A stretch of DNA of 64,000 nucleotides, taken from positions 62,001 to 126,000 of the forward strand of contig NZ_CADFDB010000004.1 of the NCBI RefSeq assembly GCF_902832845.1, given 5' to 3'. This DNA is from Burkholderia metallica. Its GTDB lineage: Bacteria > Pseudomonadota > Gammaproteobacteria > Burkholderiales > Burkholderiaceae. How positions within the stretch are numbered: position 1 is the first letter of the stretch; each line of letters begins with the position of its first letter. Positions 36,801 to 44,898 of the stretch are shown here, piece by piece. The notes under the pieces were generated by a model. The model had not been told where the DNA came from and searched no databases. It was given only the letters and a program-made list of their open reading frames with translations. The translations under genes and the position numbers were made by a program.

Positions 36801-37004
36801 GAAGACGAGACGGGCTGCGTGAACCTGATCGTGCGGCCCGAGCTGCTCGCGCGGCAGCGCCGCGAAACCCTCGATTCGCGGCTGCTCGCGGCGTCCGGCG
36901 TGTGGCAGGTCGCGAGCGACGTGAGGCACCTGGTCGTGCAGCATTTCGAGGATCTGACGCCGCTGCTCGGCGGCCTGCGCACGTCGAGCCGCGAATTCCA
37001 CTGA
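33801..37004 (+). CDS. dnaE2: Error-prone DNA polymerase DnaE2
   Basis: A ~1067-aa C-family polymerase used in SOS translesion synthesis. An N-terminal PHP domain ([38 protein letters not shown]), the catalytic palm with [27 protein letters not shown], the helix-hairpin-helix region and a C-terminal OB fold ([22 protein letters not shown]) are visible. It is shorter than replicative DnaE (about 1160 aa), as usual for DnaE2. GTG at 33795 directly follows the imuB stop; the ATG at 33801 is my choice. It completes the imuA-imuB-dnaE2 mutasome. Confidence 0.95.
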   Translation: [1067 protein letters not shown]

Positions 37005-37039
37005 TGCCTCGCGCGGATGCGCGTGCTGCTGCCGGGCAT

Positions 37040-37058
37040 ACCAGTTGGCTCAACTGGT
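37040..37058. promoter_or_regulatory. Distal NagR-type operator (everted half-sites)
   Basis: ACCAGTTG-GCT-CAACTGGT is a perfect palindrome with 8-bp arms. It shares the ACCAGT...ACTGGT half-sites of the operator at 37227-37252, 190 bp downstream, which suggests cooperative binding or looping by the GntR regulator encoded next. Confidence 0.55.
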
Positions 37059-37226
37059 TCTATTCCGGTCTCATATTCCTGCCCAAAACACGGCCGCAAC
37101 GCGCAGGGGAACTGTCCCCTTGCATACCACTTCGGGTAAATCCCTACCTCGCACTTCGTTGTAAACAAAGGGTTTGTCGGCACTAAAACGCTTGCCGGGC
37201 AAGGCTTTCGGCGATTTCGGCGTCGC

Positions 37227-37252
37227 TAATACCAGTTCATTGACTGGTATTA
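37227..37252. promoter_or_regulatory. Proximal NagR-type operator overlapping the nag promoter -35
   Basis: A perfect palindrome with 10-bp arms: TAATACCAGT, six-base spacer TCATTG, ACTGGTATTA. It overlaps the -35 hexamer (37240-37245), so binding would repress. Palindrome perfection and placement support an autoregulatory operator of the downstream GntR gene. Confidence 0.75.
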
Positions 37253-37267
37253 TTGTGGTTATATAAT
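37240..37267 (+). promoter_or_regulatory. Promoter of the nag operon
   Basis: TTGACT, a 16-bp spacer and a perfect TATAAT (37262-37267). This is the nearest-to-consensus sigma-70 promoter I find in the window apart from leuA's. The predicted start is near 37274, about 40 nt before the regulator start codon. Confidence 0.75.
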
Positions 37268-37315
37268 GCCCTCACTTTCGACGGCCTGAGGTCGTCGTCC
37301 GACACCCGGAGGCAC

Positions 37316-38050
37316 ATGGAAACCGGCTGGCCCGAACTGGCGCCCGATCCCCTCAGCGACACGCCGCTCTATCTGCAGCTCGCCCGCAATCTGGCGAGCG
37401 CGATCCATGCGGGTGCGTGGCAGGCGGGCGAAGCGCTGCCGTCGGAGCGACTGCTGTCGGTGTCGGTCGGCGTGTCGCGGATCACGGCCCGTCGCGCACT
37501 CGCGCTGCTGGTCGAGCAGGGATTGATCAAGCGGGCGCGCGGGGCGGGCAGTTTCATCACGCCGCGCGTCGCCGATCCGCTGTCGCGTCTCGTCGGCTTC
37601 ACCGCGAAGATGCGGCAGCGCGGTTTCGTGCCCGATTCGGTGTGGCTGTCGCGCACGCTGCGCGCCGCGAGCCGCGACGAGATCACGCATCTCGGCCTCG
37701 CGCCCGGCGCGACGGTGGCGCGGCTCGAACGGCTGCGCCGCGCGGACGGCATCGTGATGGCCGTCGAGCATTCGACGCTGCCGGCCGCGGTGGTGCCCGA
37801 CCCGCAGGCGCTCGGCGCGTCGCTGTACGAATACCTCGAAGCGCGCGGGATGACCGTCGTGCGCGCGCTGCAGCACTTTCGCGCGGCGAACGCGACTCAC
37901 GCGATCGCGAAATGGATGGCGGTGAAGCCGGGCTCGGCGCTGCTGGTGATCACGCGGATCGGCTACGGCGCCGACCAGCGCGCGATCGAAGTGAGTGAAA
38001 CGTATTGCCGCGACGATTACTACGACTTCGTCGCCGAACTGAAACGCTGA
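37316..38050 (+). CDS. nagR: GntR/HutC-family regulator of amino-sugar use (NagR-like)
   Basis: About 244 aa. N-terminal winged helix (TPLYLQLARNLASAIHAGAWQAGEALPSERLLSVSVGVSRITARRALALLVEQGLIKRARGAGSFI) and a C-terminal UTRA ligand-binding domain (LGLAPGATVARLERLRRADGIVMAVEHSTLP and ISETYCR-like end VSETYCRDDYYDF). In this family glucosamine- or N-acetylglucosamine-6-phosphate releases the repressor. The ATG at 37316 follows GGAGG with short spacing. It heads an operon with nagA, the deaminase, the PTS fusion and nagE, and probably binds the operators at 37040 and 37227. Confidence 0.9.
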   Translation: METGWPELAPDPLSDTPLYLQLARNLASAIHAGAWQAGEALPSERLLSVSVGVSRITARRALALLVEQGLIKRARGAGSFITPRVADPLSRLVGFTAKMRQRGFVPDSVWLSRTLRAASRDEITHLGLAPGATVARLERLRRADGIVMAVEHSTLPAAVVPDPQALGASLYEYLEARGMTVVRALQHFRAANATHAIAKWMAVKPGSALLVITRIGYGADQRAIEVSETYCRDDYYDFVAELKR

Positions 38051-38143
38051 CGCGCGCTGCCTGCGCGACCGGCGTGAAGCGACGACACGGATTGGCACAT
38101 CACGACGCGGTTGCCCGCGTCACCAGATCATCAAGAGAACGTC

Positions 38144-39247
38144 ATGCTGACTGGAAACATCCTTACCCCCGACGGCTGGATTCACGGTTCGCTCGATAGC
38201 GAGAACGGCCGCATCACGACGCTCGACGGCAAGCCCGTCGATCCGGCGAAGAACGACGCACCTTACATCCTGCCCGGCTTCATCGACCTGCACGTGCACG
38301 GCGGCGGCGGCGCCGACGTGATGGAAGGCGGCGATGCGATCGAGACGATCGCGCGCACGCACGCGCAGTTCGGCACGACGAGCCTGCTCGCGACGACGAT
38401 GACCGCGCCGCGCGACGAACTGATGCAGGTCGTCGCGAATCTCGGCACCGTCGCACGCACGCGTACGCCGGGTGGCGCGCGCGTGCTCGGCGTGCACCTC
38501 GAAGGCCCGTACATCAATCCCGGCAAGCTCGGCGCGCAGCCCGACGCGGCCGTGTCGGCCGTGCTCGACGAAGTGCTGAAGTACCTGTCGATCGCGCCGA
38601 TCCGCGTCGTCACGCTCGCGCCGGAAATCGCCGGCCACATCGAGATCATCGGCGAGATGGCCGCGCGCGGCGTGCGCGTGCAGCTCGGCCACTCGCTCGC
38701 GACCTACGACGACGCGGTCGCCGCGCTCAAACACGGCGCATGCGGTTTCACGCACCTGTTCAACGCGATGTCGCCGCTGCATCACCGCAACCCGGGCCTC
38801 GTGGGCGCGGCGCTCGCGCATGCCGAATACGCGGAAATCATTCCCGACCTGCTGCACGTGCACCCTGGTGCGATTCGCGCCGCACTGCGCGCGATCCCGC
38901 GCCTGTACGTCGTGACCGACAGCACGTCCGCCACCGGCATGCCCGACGGCGAATACCGGCTCGGCAGCCAGCACGTGACCAAATGCCTCGGCGGCGTGCG
39001 GCTCGCCGACGGCACGCTCGCCGGCAGCACGCTGACGATGGACCAGGCGCTGCGCAACCTCGTGTCGCTCGGCCTGCCGATCGCCGACGTGTCGAACCGG
39101 ATGTCGCGCTATGCGGCCGACTACCTCGGCATCGCCGATCGCGGCCGCCTCGAACGCGGCGCATGGGCCGATCTCGCGGTGTTCGACCGCGACCTGAACC
39201 TCACCGCGACCTACGTCGAAGGAGAATCGATTGTCGAATATGCTTAA
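38144..39247 (+). CDS. nagA: N-acetylglucosamine-6-phosphate deacetylase
   Basis: A 367-aa amidohydrolase that removes acetate from GlcNAc-6-phosphate after uptake by NagE. LPGFIDLHVHGGGGADVMEG holds the metal motif region, VHLEGPYINPGKLGAQ is the family signature, GHSLATYDDAVAALKHGACGFTHLFNAMSPLHHR carries substrate and metal ligands, and VVTDSTSATGMPDGEY contains the catalytic aspartate. AAGAGA precedes the ATG at 38144. It overlaps the start of the deaminase gene by 17 bp. Confidence 0.95.
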   Translation: MLTGNILTPDGWIHGSLDSENGRITTLDGKPVDPAKNDAPYILPGFIDLHVHGGGGADVMEGGDAIETIARTHAQFGTTSLLATTMTAPRDELMQVVANLGTVARTRTPGGARVLGVHLEGPYINPGKLGAQPDAAVSAVLDEVLKYLSIAPIRVVTLAPEIAGHIEIIGEMAARGVRVQLGHSLATYDDAVAALKHGACGFTHLFNAMSPLHHRNPGLVGAALAHAEYAEIIPDLLHVHPGAIRAALRAIPRLYVVTDSTSATGMPDGEYRLGSQHVTKCLGGVRLADGTLAGSTLTMDQALRNLVSLGLPIADVSNRMSRYAADYLGIADRGRLERGAWADLAVFDRDLNLTATYVEGESIVEYA

Positions 39248-40256
39248 GGAAGCGCGCGAGTCCGCCCAGGTCGTCGCCGCGCAGATCGCCGACACCACGC
39301 GCGTCGAAGCGCTCGCCGGCCAACTGCTCGATCACCCGCCGGCCGTCGCGCTGACGGTCGCACGCGGCAGCTCGGATCACGCCGCGAGCTATTTCGCGAG
39401 CCTGACGATGAGCCGCCTCGGCGTGCCGGTCGCGTCGCTGCCGATGTCGGTCGCGACGCTGCAGCAGGCGCCGCTGAAGGTGCAGGACCAGCTCGCGATC
39501 GCGTTCTCCCAGTCGGGCAAGAGCCCCGATCTCGTCAATACGATGGCCGCGCTGCGCGAAGCCGGCGCGCGCACCGTCGCCGCCGTGAACGTGCTGCCGT
39601 CGCCGCTCGCCGACGCGTGCGAACACCAGTTGCCGCTGCTCGCCGGTCCCGAACTGTCGGTGGCCGCGACGAAGAGCTATATCGCGATGCTGTCGCTGTC
39701 CGCGCAGATCGTCGCGTACTGGCAGCGCGACGCCGCGCTGATGACCGCGCTGCGCGGCCTGCCCGACGTGCTCGCGCAGGCCGGCCGGCTCGACTGGTCG
39801 CCCGCCGTTGCGGCGCTGGCCGGCGTCGAGCGGATGATCGTGATCGGCCGCGGCCTCGGCCTGGCGATCGCGCAGGAAGCCGCGCTGAAGCTGAAGGAAA
39901 CGTCCGGCATCCAGGCCGAGGCGTTCTCGAGCGCCGAAGTCCGTCACGGCCCGATGGAACTGATCGACCGCGACTATCCGCTGCTCGTGTTCGCGCCGCC
40001 CGGGCCCGAGCAGGCCGGGCTGCTGCAGCTCGCCGAAGACATGCGCGCACGCGGCGCCGCCGTGCTGCTCGCGGCGCCCGCCGGCACGCCCGGCGTATCG
40101 GGCACCGTGCTGCCGCTGGCGCAGTCCGCCCATGCGGCGCTCGACCCGATCGCCGCCATTCTCTCGTTCTACGTCATGGCGGCGGATCTCGCCGTCGCGC
40201 GCGGCCGCAATCCCGACACGCCGCGCCACCTGAACAAAGTCACCGAAACGCACTGA
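39231..40256 (+). CDS. SIS-domain glucosamine-6-phosphate deaminase (NagB-II type)
   Basis: A 341-aa protein of two SIS domains resembling the isomerase half of GlmS (TVARGSSDHAASYFASL, IAFSQSGKSPDLVNTM, KLKETSGIQAEAFSSAEVRHGPMELIDRDYPLLVF). It lacks a glutaminase domain, as do NagB-II and AgaS. In the operon it would convert glucosamine-6-phosphate to fructose-6-phosphate; no classical NagB is present here. TTG at 39231 has GGAGA five bases upstream, better than the ATG at 39240. It starts inside the nagA 3' end. Confidence 0.88.
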   Translation: MSNMLKEARESAQVVAAQIADTTRVEALAGQLLDHPPAVALTVARGSSDHAASYFASLTMSRLGVPVASLPMSVATLQQAPLKVQDQLAIAFSQSGKSPDLVNTMAALREAGARTVAAVNVLPSPLADACEHQLPLLAGPELSVAATKSYIAMLSLSAQIVAYWQRDAALMTALRGLPDVLAQAGRLDWSPAVAALAGVERMIVIGRGLGLAIAQEAALKLKETSGIQAEAFSSAEVRHGPMELIDRDYPLLVFAPPGPEQAGLLQLAEDMRARGAAVLLAAPAGTPGVSGTVLPLAQSAHAALDPIAAILSFYVMAADLAVARGRNPDTPRHLNKVTETH

Positions 40257-40295
40257 TAGCCGAGACAGCCGATGAGACGCGCCGAGGAGTCCCAG

Positions 40296-42854
40296 TTGAA
40301 GAACCCCACCCCCGATCAGATCGTTCTGCTTAGCCCGTTGACGGGGCCGATCGTCGCACTGGCCGACGTGCCCGATCCGGTGTTCTCCGGCGGGATGTTC
40401 GGCGACGGCATCGGCATCGACCCGCTCGCGGGCCGGCTCGTCGCGCCGTGCGCGGGCGTCGTGTCGCATCTCGCGCGCACGGGCCATGCGGTGACGATCA
40501 CGACGCCGCAAGGCGCGGAAGTGTTGCTGCACATCGGCATCGACACCGTCGAGCTGAACGGGCAGGGCTTCGTCGCGCACGTCGAGGCCGGCGCGCGCGT
40601 CGAAGCCGGTGCATTGTTGATCGAGTTCGACCAGGACGCGGTGGCGCGCAGCGCGCATTCGCTCGTGTCGGTGATCGCGATCGCGAACTCGGACGCATTC
40701 GAAGTCGTCGATCGCGCGAGCGGTTTCGCGACGGCCGGCGAGACGCCGCTGCTCGCGTTGCGCGGGAAGGGCGAAGCGGCCGCCCAGGCGGCGCAACCGG
40801 GCGCGGCCGCGCAGAACGAAGTGCGCCGCGAAATCGTGCTGGCGCAGCCGGGCGGCCTGCATGCGCGGCCGGCCGCGCGGGCGCGCGAAGCCGTGCGCGG
40901 GTTCGACGCGACCGTCGACGTGCTGTTCGACGGCCGCAAGGCGTCGATCGCGAGCGTCGTCGGCCTGCTCGGCCTCGGCGCGGGTGAAGGCGCGACGGTC
41001 GAACTGGTCGGCCGCGGCGCGCACGCGCAACAGGCCGTCGACGCGGTCGAGCACGAGCTGCTGCGCGAAGCGCACGGCGAAGTCGAGGAAAAGCCGGCGC
41101 GACTGAGCTCGCCGGCGCCGCAGACGATCGCGCGCAACCTCGGCGCCCCCATCGACCCGAACACGCTCGCGGGCGTGTGCGCGGCGCCCGGCATCGCGGT
41201 CGGCACGCTGGTGCGTCTCGACGATGCGGAAATCGTGCCGCCCGAGCAGGCTGCCGGCACGCCCGCCGCGGAAAGCCGCCGGCTCGACCAGGCGCTGAAG
41301 GCCGTCGACGCCGAACTCGACGAAACGGTGCGCAACGCATCGGCGCGCGGCGCGGTCGGCGAGGCGGGCATCTTCGCGGTGCACCGCGTGCTGCTCGAAG
41401 ATCCGACGCTGATCGACGCGGCGCGCGACCTGATCAGCCTCGGCAAGAGCGCGGGCTTCGCCTGGCGCGCGACGATCCGCACGCAGATCGACACGCTGTC
41501 GAAGCTCGACGATGCACTGCTCGCCGAGCGCGCGGCCGACCTGCGCGACATCGAGAAGCGCGTGCTGCGCGCACTCGGCCACACGAACGGCGCCGCCCGT
41601 GCGCTGCCCGACGAAGCGGTGCTCGCGGCGGAGGAATTCACGCCGTCCGACCTGTCGTCGCTCGATCGCCAGCGCGTGATCGCGCTCGTGATGGCGCGCG
41701 GCGGCGCGACGTCGCATGCGGCGATCATTGCGCGCCAGCTCGGCATTCCGGCGCTGGTCGCCGTCGGCGATGCGCTGTACGCGATTCCGGACGGCACGCA
41801 GGTCGTCGTCGATGCGAGCGCGGGCCGGCTCGAACACGCACCGACCGCACTCGACGTCGAGCGCGCGCGGCACGAGCGCCAGCGCCTGGACGGCGTGCGC
41901 GAGGCGAACCGGCAGCTGGCGGGTGAAGCCGCCGCGACGGTGGACGGCCGCGCGATCGAGGTCGCCGCGAACATCGCGACGCTCGACGACGCGCATACCG
42001 CGGTCGACAACGGCGCCGACGCGGTCGGCCTGCTGCGCACCGAGTTGATGTTCATTCATCGCCAGGCCGCGCCGACGGTCGTCGAACACCAGCAGAGCTA
42101 CCAGTCGATCGTCGACGCGCTGCAGGGCCGCACCGCGATCATCCGCACGCTCGACGTCGGCGCCGACAAGGAAGTCGACTACCTGACGCTGCCGCCCGAA
42201 CCGAACCCGGCGCTCGGCCTGCGCGGCATCCGTCTCGCGCAGGTGCGCCCCGACCTGCTCGACGATCAGTTGCAGGGCCTGCTCGCGGTGAAGCCGTTCG
42301 GCGCGGTGCGCATCCTGCTGCCGATGGTCACCGACGCGGGCGAGCTCGTGCGCCTGAAAAAGCGCATCGACGAATTCGCGCGCGCGCAGGGCCGTACCGA
42401 GCCGATCGAGGTCGGCGTGATGATCGAGGTGCCGTCAGCCGCGCTGCTGGCCGACCAGCTCGCGCAGCACGCGGATTTCCTGTCGATCGGCACCAACGAC
42501 CTGACGCAGTACACGCTCGCGATGGACCGCTGCCAGGCCGATCTGGCCGCGCAAGCCGACGGCCTGCATCCGGCCGTGCTGCGCCTGATCGACATCGCGG
42601 TGCGCGGCGCCGCGAAGCACGGCAAGTGGGTCGGCGTGTGCGGCGCGCTCGGCGGCGATCCGCTCGCGGTGCCGATCCTGGTGGGCCTCGGCGTGACCGA
42701 ACTGTCGGTCGACCCCGTATCGGTGCCGGGCATCAAGGCGCGTGTGCGCCGTCTCGATTACCAGTTGTGCCGTCAGCGCGCGCAGGATCTGCTCGCGCTC
42801 GATTCGGCACAGGCGGTAAGGGCAGCAAGCCGCGAAGTCTGGCCGCTCGACTGA
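40296..42854 (+). CDS. EIIA(Glc)-HPr-enzyme I fusion, multiphosphoryl transfer protein
   Basis: About 852 aa combining three PTS phosphocarriers that feed NagE. The EIIA(Glc)-type domain (about 1-150) has its histidine near residue 79 in EVLLHIGIDTVELNG. HPr (about 170-255) has GGLHARPAARA with the histidine near residue 189. EI (about 285-850) has GGATSHAAIIARQLGIP (histidine near 474), GTNDLTQYTLAMDR and the C-terminal cysteine in VCGALGGDP. GAGGAG six bases before TTG at 40296 makes that start more likely than the ATG at 40272. It lets the GlcNAc system run independently of ptsH/ptsI. Confidence 0.93.
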   Translation: MKNPTPDQIVLLSPLTGPIVALADVPDPVFSGGMFGDGIGIDPLAGRLVAPCAGVVSHLARTGHAVTITTPQGAEVLLHIGIDTVELNGQGFVAHVEAGARVEAGALLIEFDQDAVARSAHSLVSVIAIANSDAFEVVDRASGFATAGETPLLALRGKGEAAAQAAQPGAAAQNEVRREIVLAQPGGLHARPAARAREAVRGFDATVDVLFDGRKASIASVVGLLGLGAGEGATVELVGRGAHAQQAVDAVEHELLREAHGEVEEKPARLSSPAPQTIARNLGAPIDPNTLAGVCAAPGIAVGTLVRLDDAEIVPPEQAAGTPAAESRRLDQALKAVDAELDETVRNASARGAVGEAGIFAVHRVLLEDPTLIDAARDLISLGKSAGFAWRATIRTQIDTLSKLDDALLAERAADLRDIEKRVLRALGHTNGAARALPDEAVLAAEEFTPSDLSSLDRQRVIALVMARGGATSHAAIIARQLGIPALVAVGDALYAIPDGTQVVVDASAGRLEHAPTALDVERARHERQRLDGVREANRQLAGEAAATVDGRAIEVAANIATLDDAHTAVDNGADAVGLLRTELMFIHRQAAPTVVEHQQSYQSIVDALQGRTAIIRTLDVGADKEVDYLTLPPEPNPALGLRGIRLAQVRPDLLDDQLQGLLAVKPFGAVRILLPMVTDAGELVRLKKRIDEFARAQGRTEPIEVGVMIEVPSAALLADQLAQHADFLSIGTNDLTQYTLAMDRCQADLAAQADGLHPAVLRLIDIAVRGAAKHGKWVGVCGALGGDPLAVPILVGLGVTELSVDPVSVPGIKARVRRLDYQLCRQRAQDLLALDSAQAVRAASREVWPLD

Positions 42855-42941
42855 GCGTCGACGGCAGGTTCGCGACCGGTTTCACGACGAAAGCAATTAG
42901 GTCAACGACGATTAACGATGAGACAAGGATTGGAGGACTGA

Positions 42942-44711
42942 ATGAACGGGAATCCGTTTCTGAAAATACAGGGCCTGGGCCGGGCGCTGATGCTGCCGAT
43001 CGCGGTATTGCCGGTCGCCGGCATCCTGCTGCGGCTCGGTCAGCCGGACGTATTCAACATCAAGATGATCGCCGACGCCGGCGGTGCGATCTTCGACAAC
43101 CTGCCGCTCCTGTTCGCGATCGGCGTGGCGGTCGGCTTCGCGAAGGACAACAACGGCGTGGCGGCGCTTGCGGGCGCGATCGGCTATCTGATCGAAACCG
43201 CGATCATGAAGGACATCGATCCCAAGCTGAACATGGGCGTGCTGTCCGGGATCATCGCGGGTGTGGTCGCGGGCCTGCTGTACAACCGCTATAAAGACAT
43301 CAAGCTGCCGGACTACCTCGCGTTCTTCGGCGGCAAACGGTTCGTGCCGATCATCACGGGGCTGGTGTGCGTGATACTCGGCATCGCGTTCGGGTACGTC
43401 TGGCAGCCGATCCAGCATGCGATCGACGCGGCCGGCCAGTGGCTGACGACCGCGGGCGCGATCGGTGCGTTCGTGTTCGGCTTCCTGAACCGGCTGCTGC
43501 TCGTCACGGGCCTGCACCACATCATCAACTCGCTCGCATGGTTCGTGTTCGGCAACTTCACGCCGCCGGCCGGCGGCGAGATCGTGCACGGCGACCTGCA
43601 CCGCTTCTTCGCGGGCGACCCGACCGCGGGCACCTTCATGGCCGGCTTCTTCCCGATCATGATGTTCGGCCTGCCTGCCGCGTGCCTGGCGATGCTGCAC
43701 GAAGCGCCGAAGGAACGCCGCGCGATGGTCGGCGGCCTGCTGTTCTCGATGGCGCTCACGTCGTTCCTGACCGGCGTGACCGAGCCGATCGAATTCAGCT
43801 TCATGTTCCTCGCACCGGTGCTGTACGTGATCCACGCGGTGCTGACCGGGCTGTCGCTCGCGATCTGCCAGATCCTCGGCGTGAAGCTCGGCTTCACGTT
43901 CTCCGCCGGTGCGATCGACTACGTGCTGAACTACGGGCTGTCGACGAAGGGCTGGATCGCGATTCCGCTCGGTATCGCGTACGGCGCCGCGTACTACGGG
44001 CTGTTCCGCTTCTTCATCCGCAAGTTCAACATGGCCACGCCGGGACGTGAGCCGGCATCGGCCGACGCGGCCACGGAATCGTACGCATCGGGCGGCTTCG
44101 TCGCACCGGCCGCGGGCGCAGCCGCGGTTGCCGCCGCACCGCGCGCGCAACGCTACATCGCCGCACTCGGCGGGGCAGGCAACCTGTCGGTGGTCGACGC
44201 GTGCACGACGCGCCTGCGCCTGACCGTCGTCGATCCGGAGAAGGTGTCGGAGCCGGAACTGAAGTCGATCGGCGCGCGCGGCGTGCTCAAGCGCGGCGGC
44301 AACAGCGTGCAGGTGATCATCGGGCCCGAGGCCGACATCATCGCCGACGAAATGCGCGCCGCGATCGGCAGCGGCGCGGCGGCCGCGGCATCGACGGCGC
44401 CGGCCGTCGCCGCGCAGCCCGTCACGGGCGCGGCCGCCGGCCCGCTCGATCCGGAGCCGACGCGCTGGCTCGCGGTGTTCGGCGGCGCGACGAACGTCGT
44501 GTCGCTCGACGCGGTGGCGACCACGCGCCTGCGGGTGGTGGTGCGCGATCCGTCGGCGGTCGATCGCGATCGTCTCGGTGCGCTCGACGTCGCATGGGTG
44601 TCGCTCGATACGTTCCACATCGTCTGCGGCAACGCGGCCGCGCGTTATGCCGAGCAGCTCGGCGCACGCTTGCCGCCGTCGGGCGGCGGGGCCGCCGCGC
44701 AACCGGCCTGA
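42942..44711 (+). CDS. nagE: PTS N-acetylglucosamine transporter EIICB with a second, degenerate EIIB domain
   Basis: A 589-aa protein. The EIIC membrane domain (about 1-370) starts PFLKIQGLGRALMLPIAVLPVAGILLRLG and includes TGLHHIINSLAWFVFGNF and TGVTEPIEFSFMFLAPVLYVIHA. An Ala-rich linker leads to EIIB-1 with the phosphorylated cysteine near residue 421 (VVDACTTRLRLTV). A second EIIB-like repeat (about 505-580) reads SLDAVATTRLRVVV, with alanine where the cysteine should be. Uptake phosphorylates GlcNAc to GlcNAc-6-P for NagA. EIIA comes from the fusion protein upstream. The terminator at 44764 closes the operon. Confidence 0.93.
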   Translation: MNGNPFLKIQGLGRALMLPIAVLPVAGILLRLGQPDVFNIKMIADAGGAIFDNLPLLFAIGVAVGFAKDNNGVAALAGAIGYLIETAIMKDIDPKLNMGVLSGIIAGVVAGLLYNRYKDIKLPDYLAFFGGKRFVPIITGLVCVILGIAFGYVWQPIQHAIDAAGQWLTTAGAIGAFVFGFLNRLLLVTGLHHIINSLAWFVFGNFTPPAGGEIVHGDLHRFFAGDPTAGTFMAGFFPIMMFGLPAACLAMLHEAPKERRAMVGGLLFSMALTSFLTGVTEPIEFSFMFLAPVLYVIHAVLTGLSLAICQILGVKLGFTFSAGAIDYVLNYGLSTKGWIAIPLGIAYGAAYYGLFRFFIRKFNMATPGREPASADAATESYASGGFVAPAAGAAAVAAAPRAQRYIAALGGAGNLSVVDACTTRLRLTVVDPEKVSEPELKSIGARGVLKRGGNSVQVIIGPEADIIADEMRAAIGSGAAAAASTAPAVAAQPVTGAAAGPLDPEPTRWLAVFGGATNVVSLDAVATTRLRVVVRDPSAVDRDRLGALDVAWVSLDTFHIVCGNAAARYAEQLGARLPPSGGGAAAQPA

Positions 44712-44763
44712 CGCGATGAAGCCGGCTCGATCCCCGATGCGGGGTCGGCCGGGCGGTAAAACG

Positions 44764-44796
44764 AAAACGGCTTGCGATACGTCGCAAGCCGTTTTT
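44764..44796. terminator. Bidirectional terminator between nagE and the hexosaminidase gene
   Basis: A 14-bp perfect stem (44764-44777 / 44782-44795) with the loop TACG, an UNCG-type tetraloop, flanked by A4 on the left and T5 on the right. It serves both convergent genes. Confidence 0.9.
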
Positions 44797-44898
44797 CTTT
44801 GGCGGGGAGGATGGCGCGATGCGTTTGCCCATCGCGCATCGCTCGACTGTGTCGCCGATCGGCGGATCAGCCGCTCAGCCGTTCAGTTGCTCAGCCGA

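Noticed and set aside
39201-42089. 962-codon open frame on the minus strand over the deaminase and PTS fusion genes
   Set aside because: It is arginine-rich antisense without recognisable motifs, and the plus-strand genes have intact catalytic residues.
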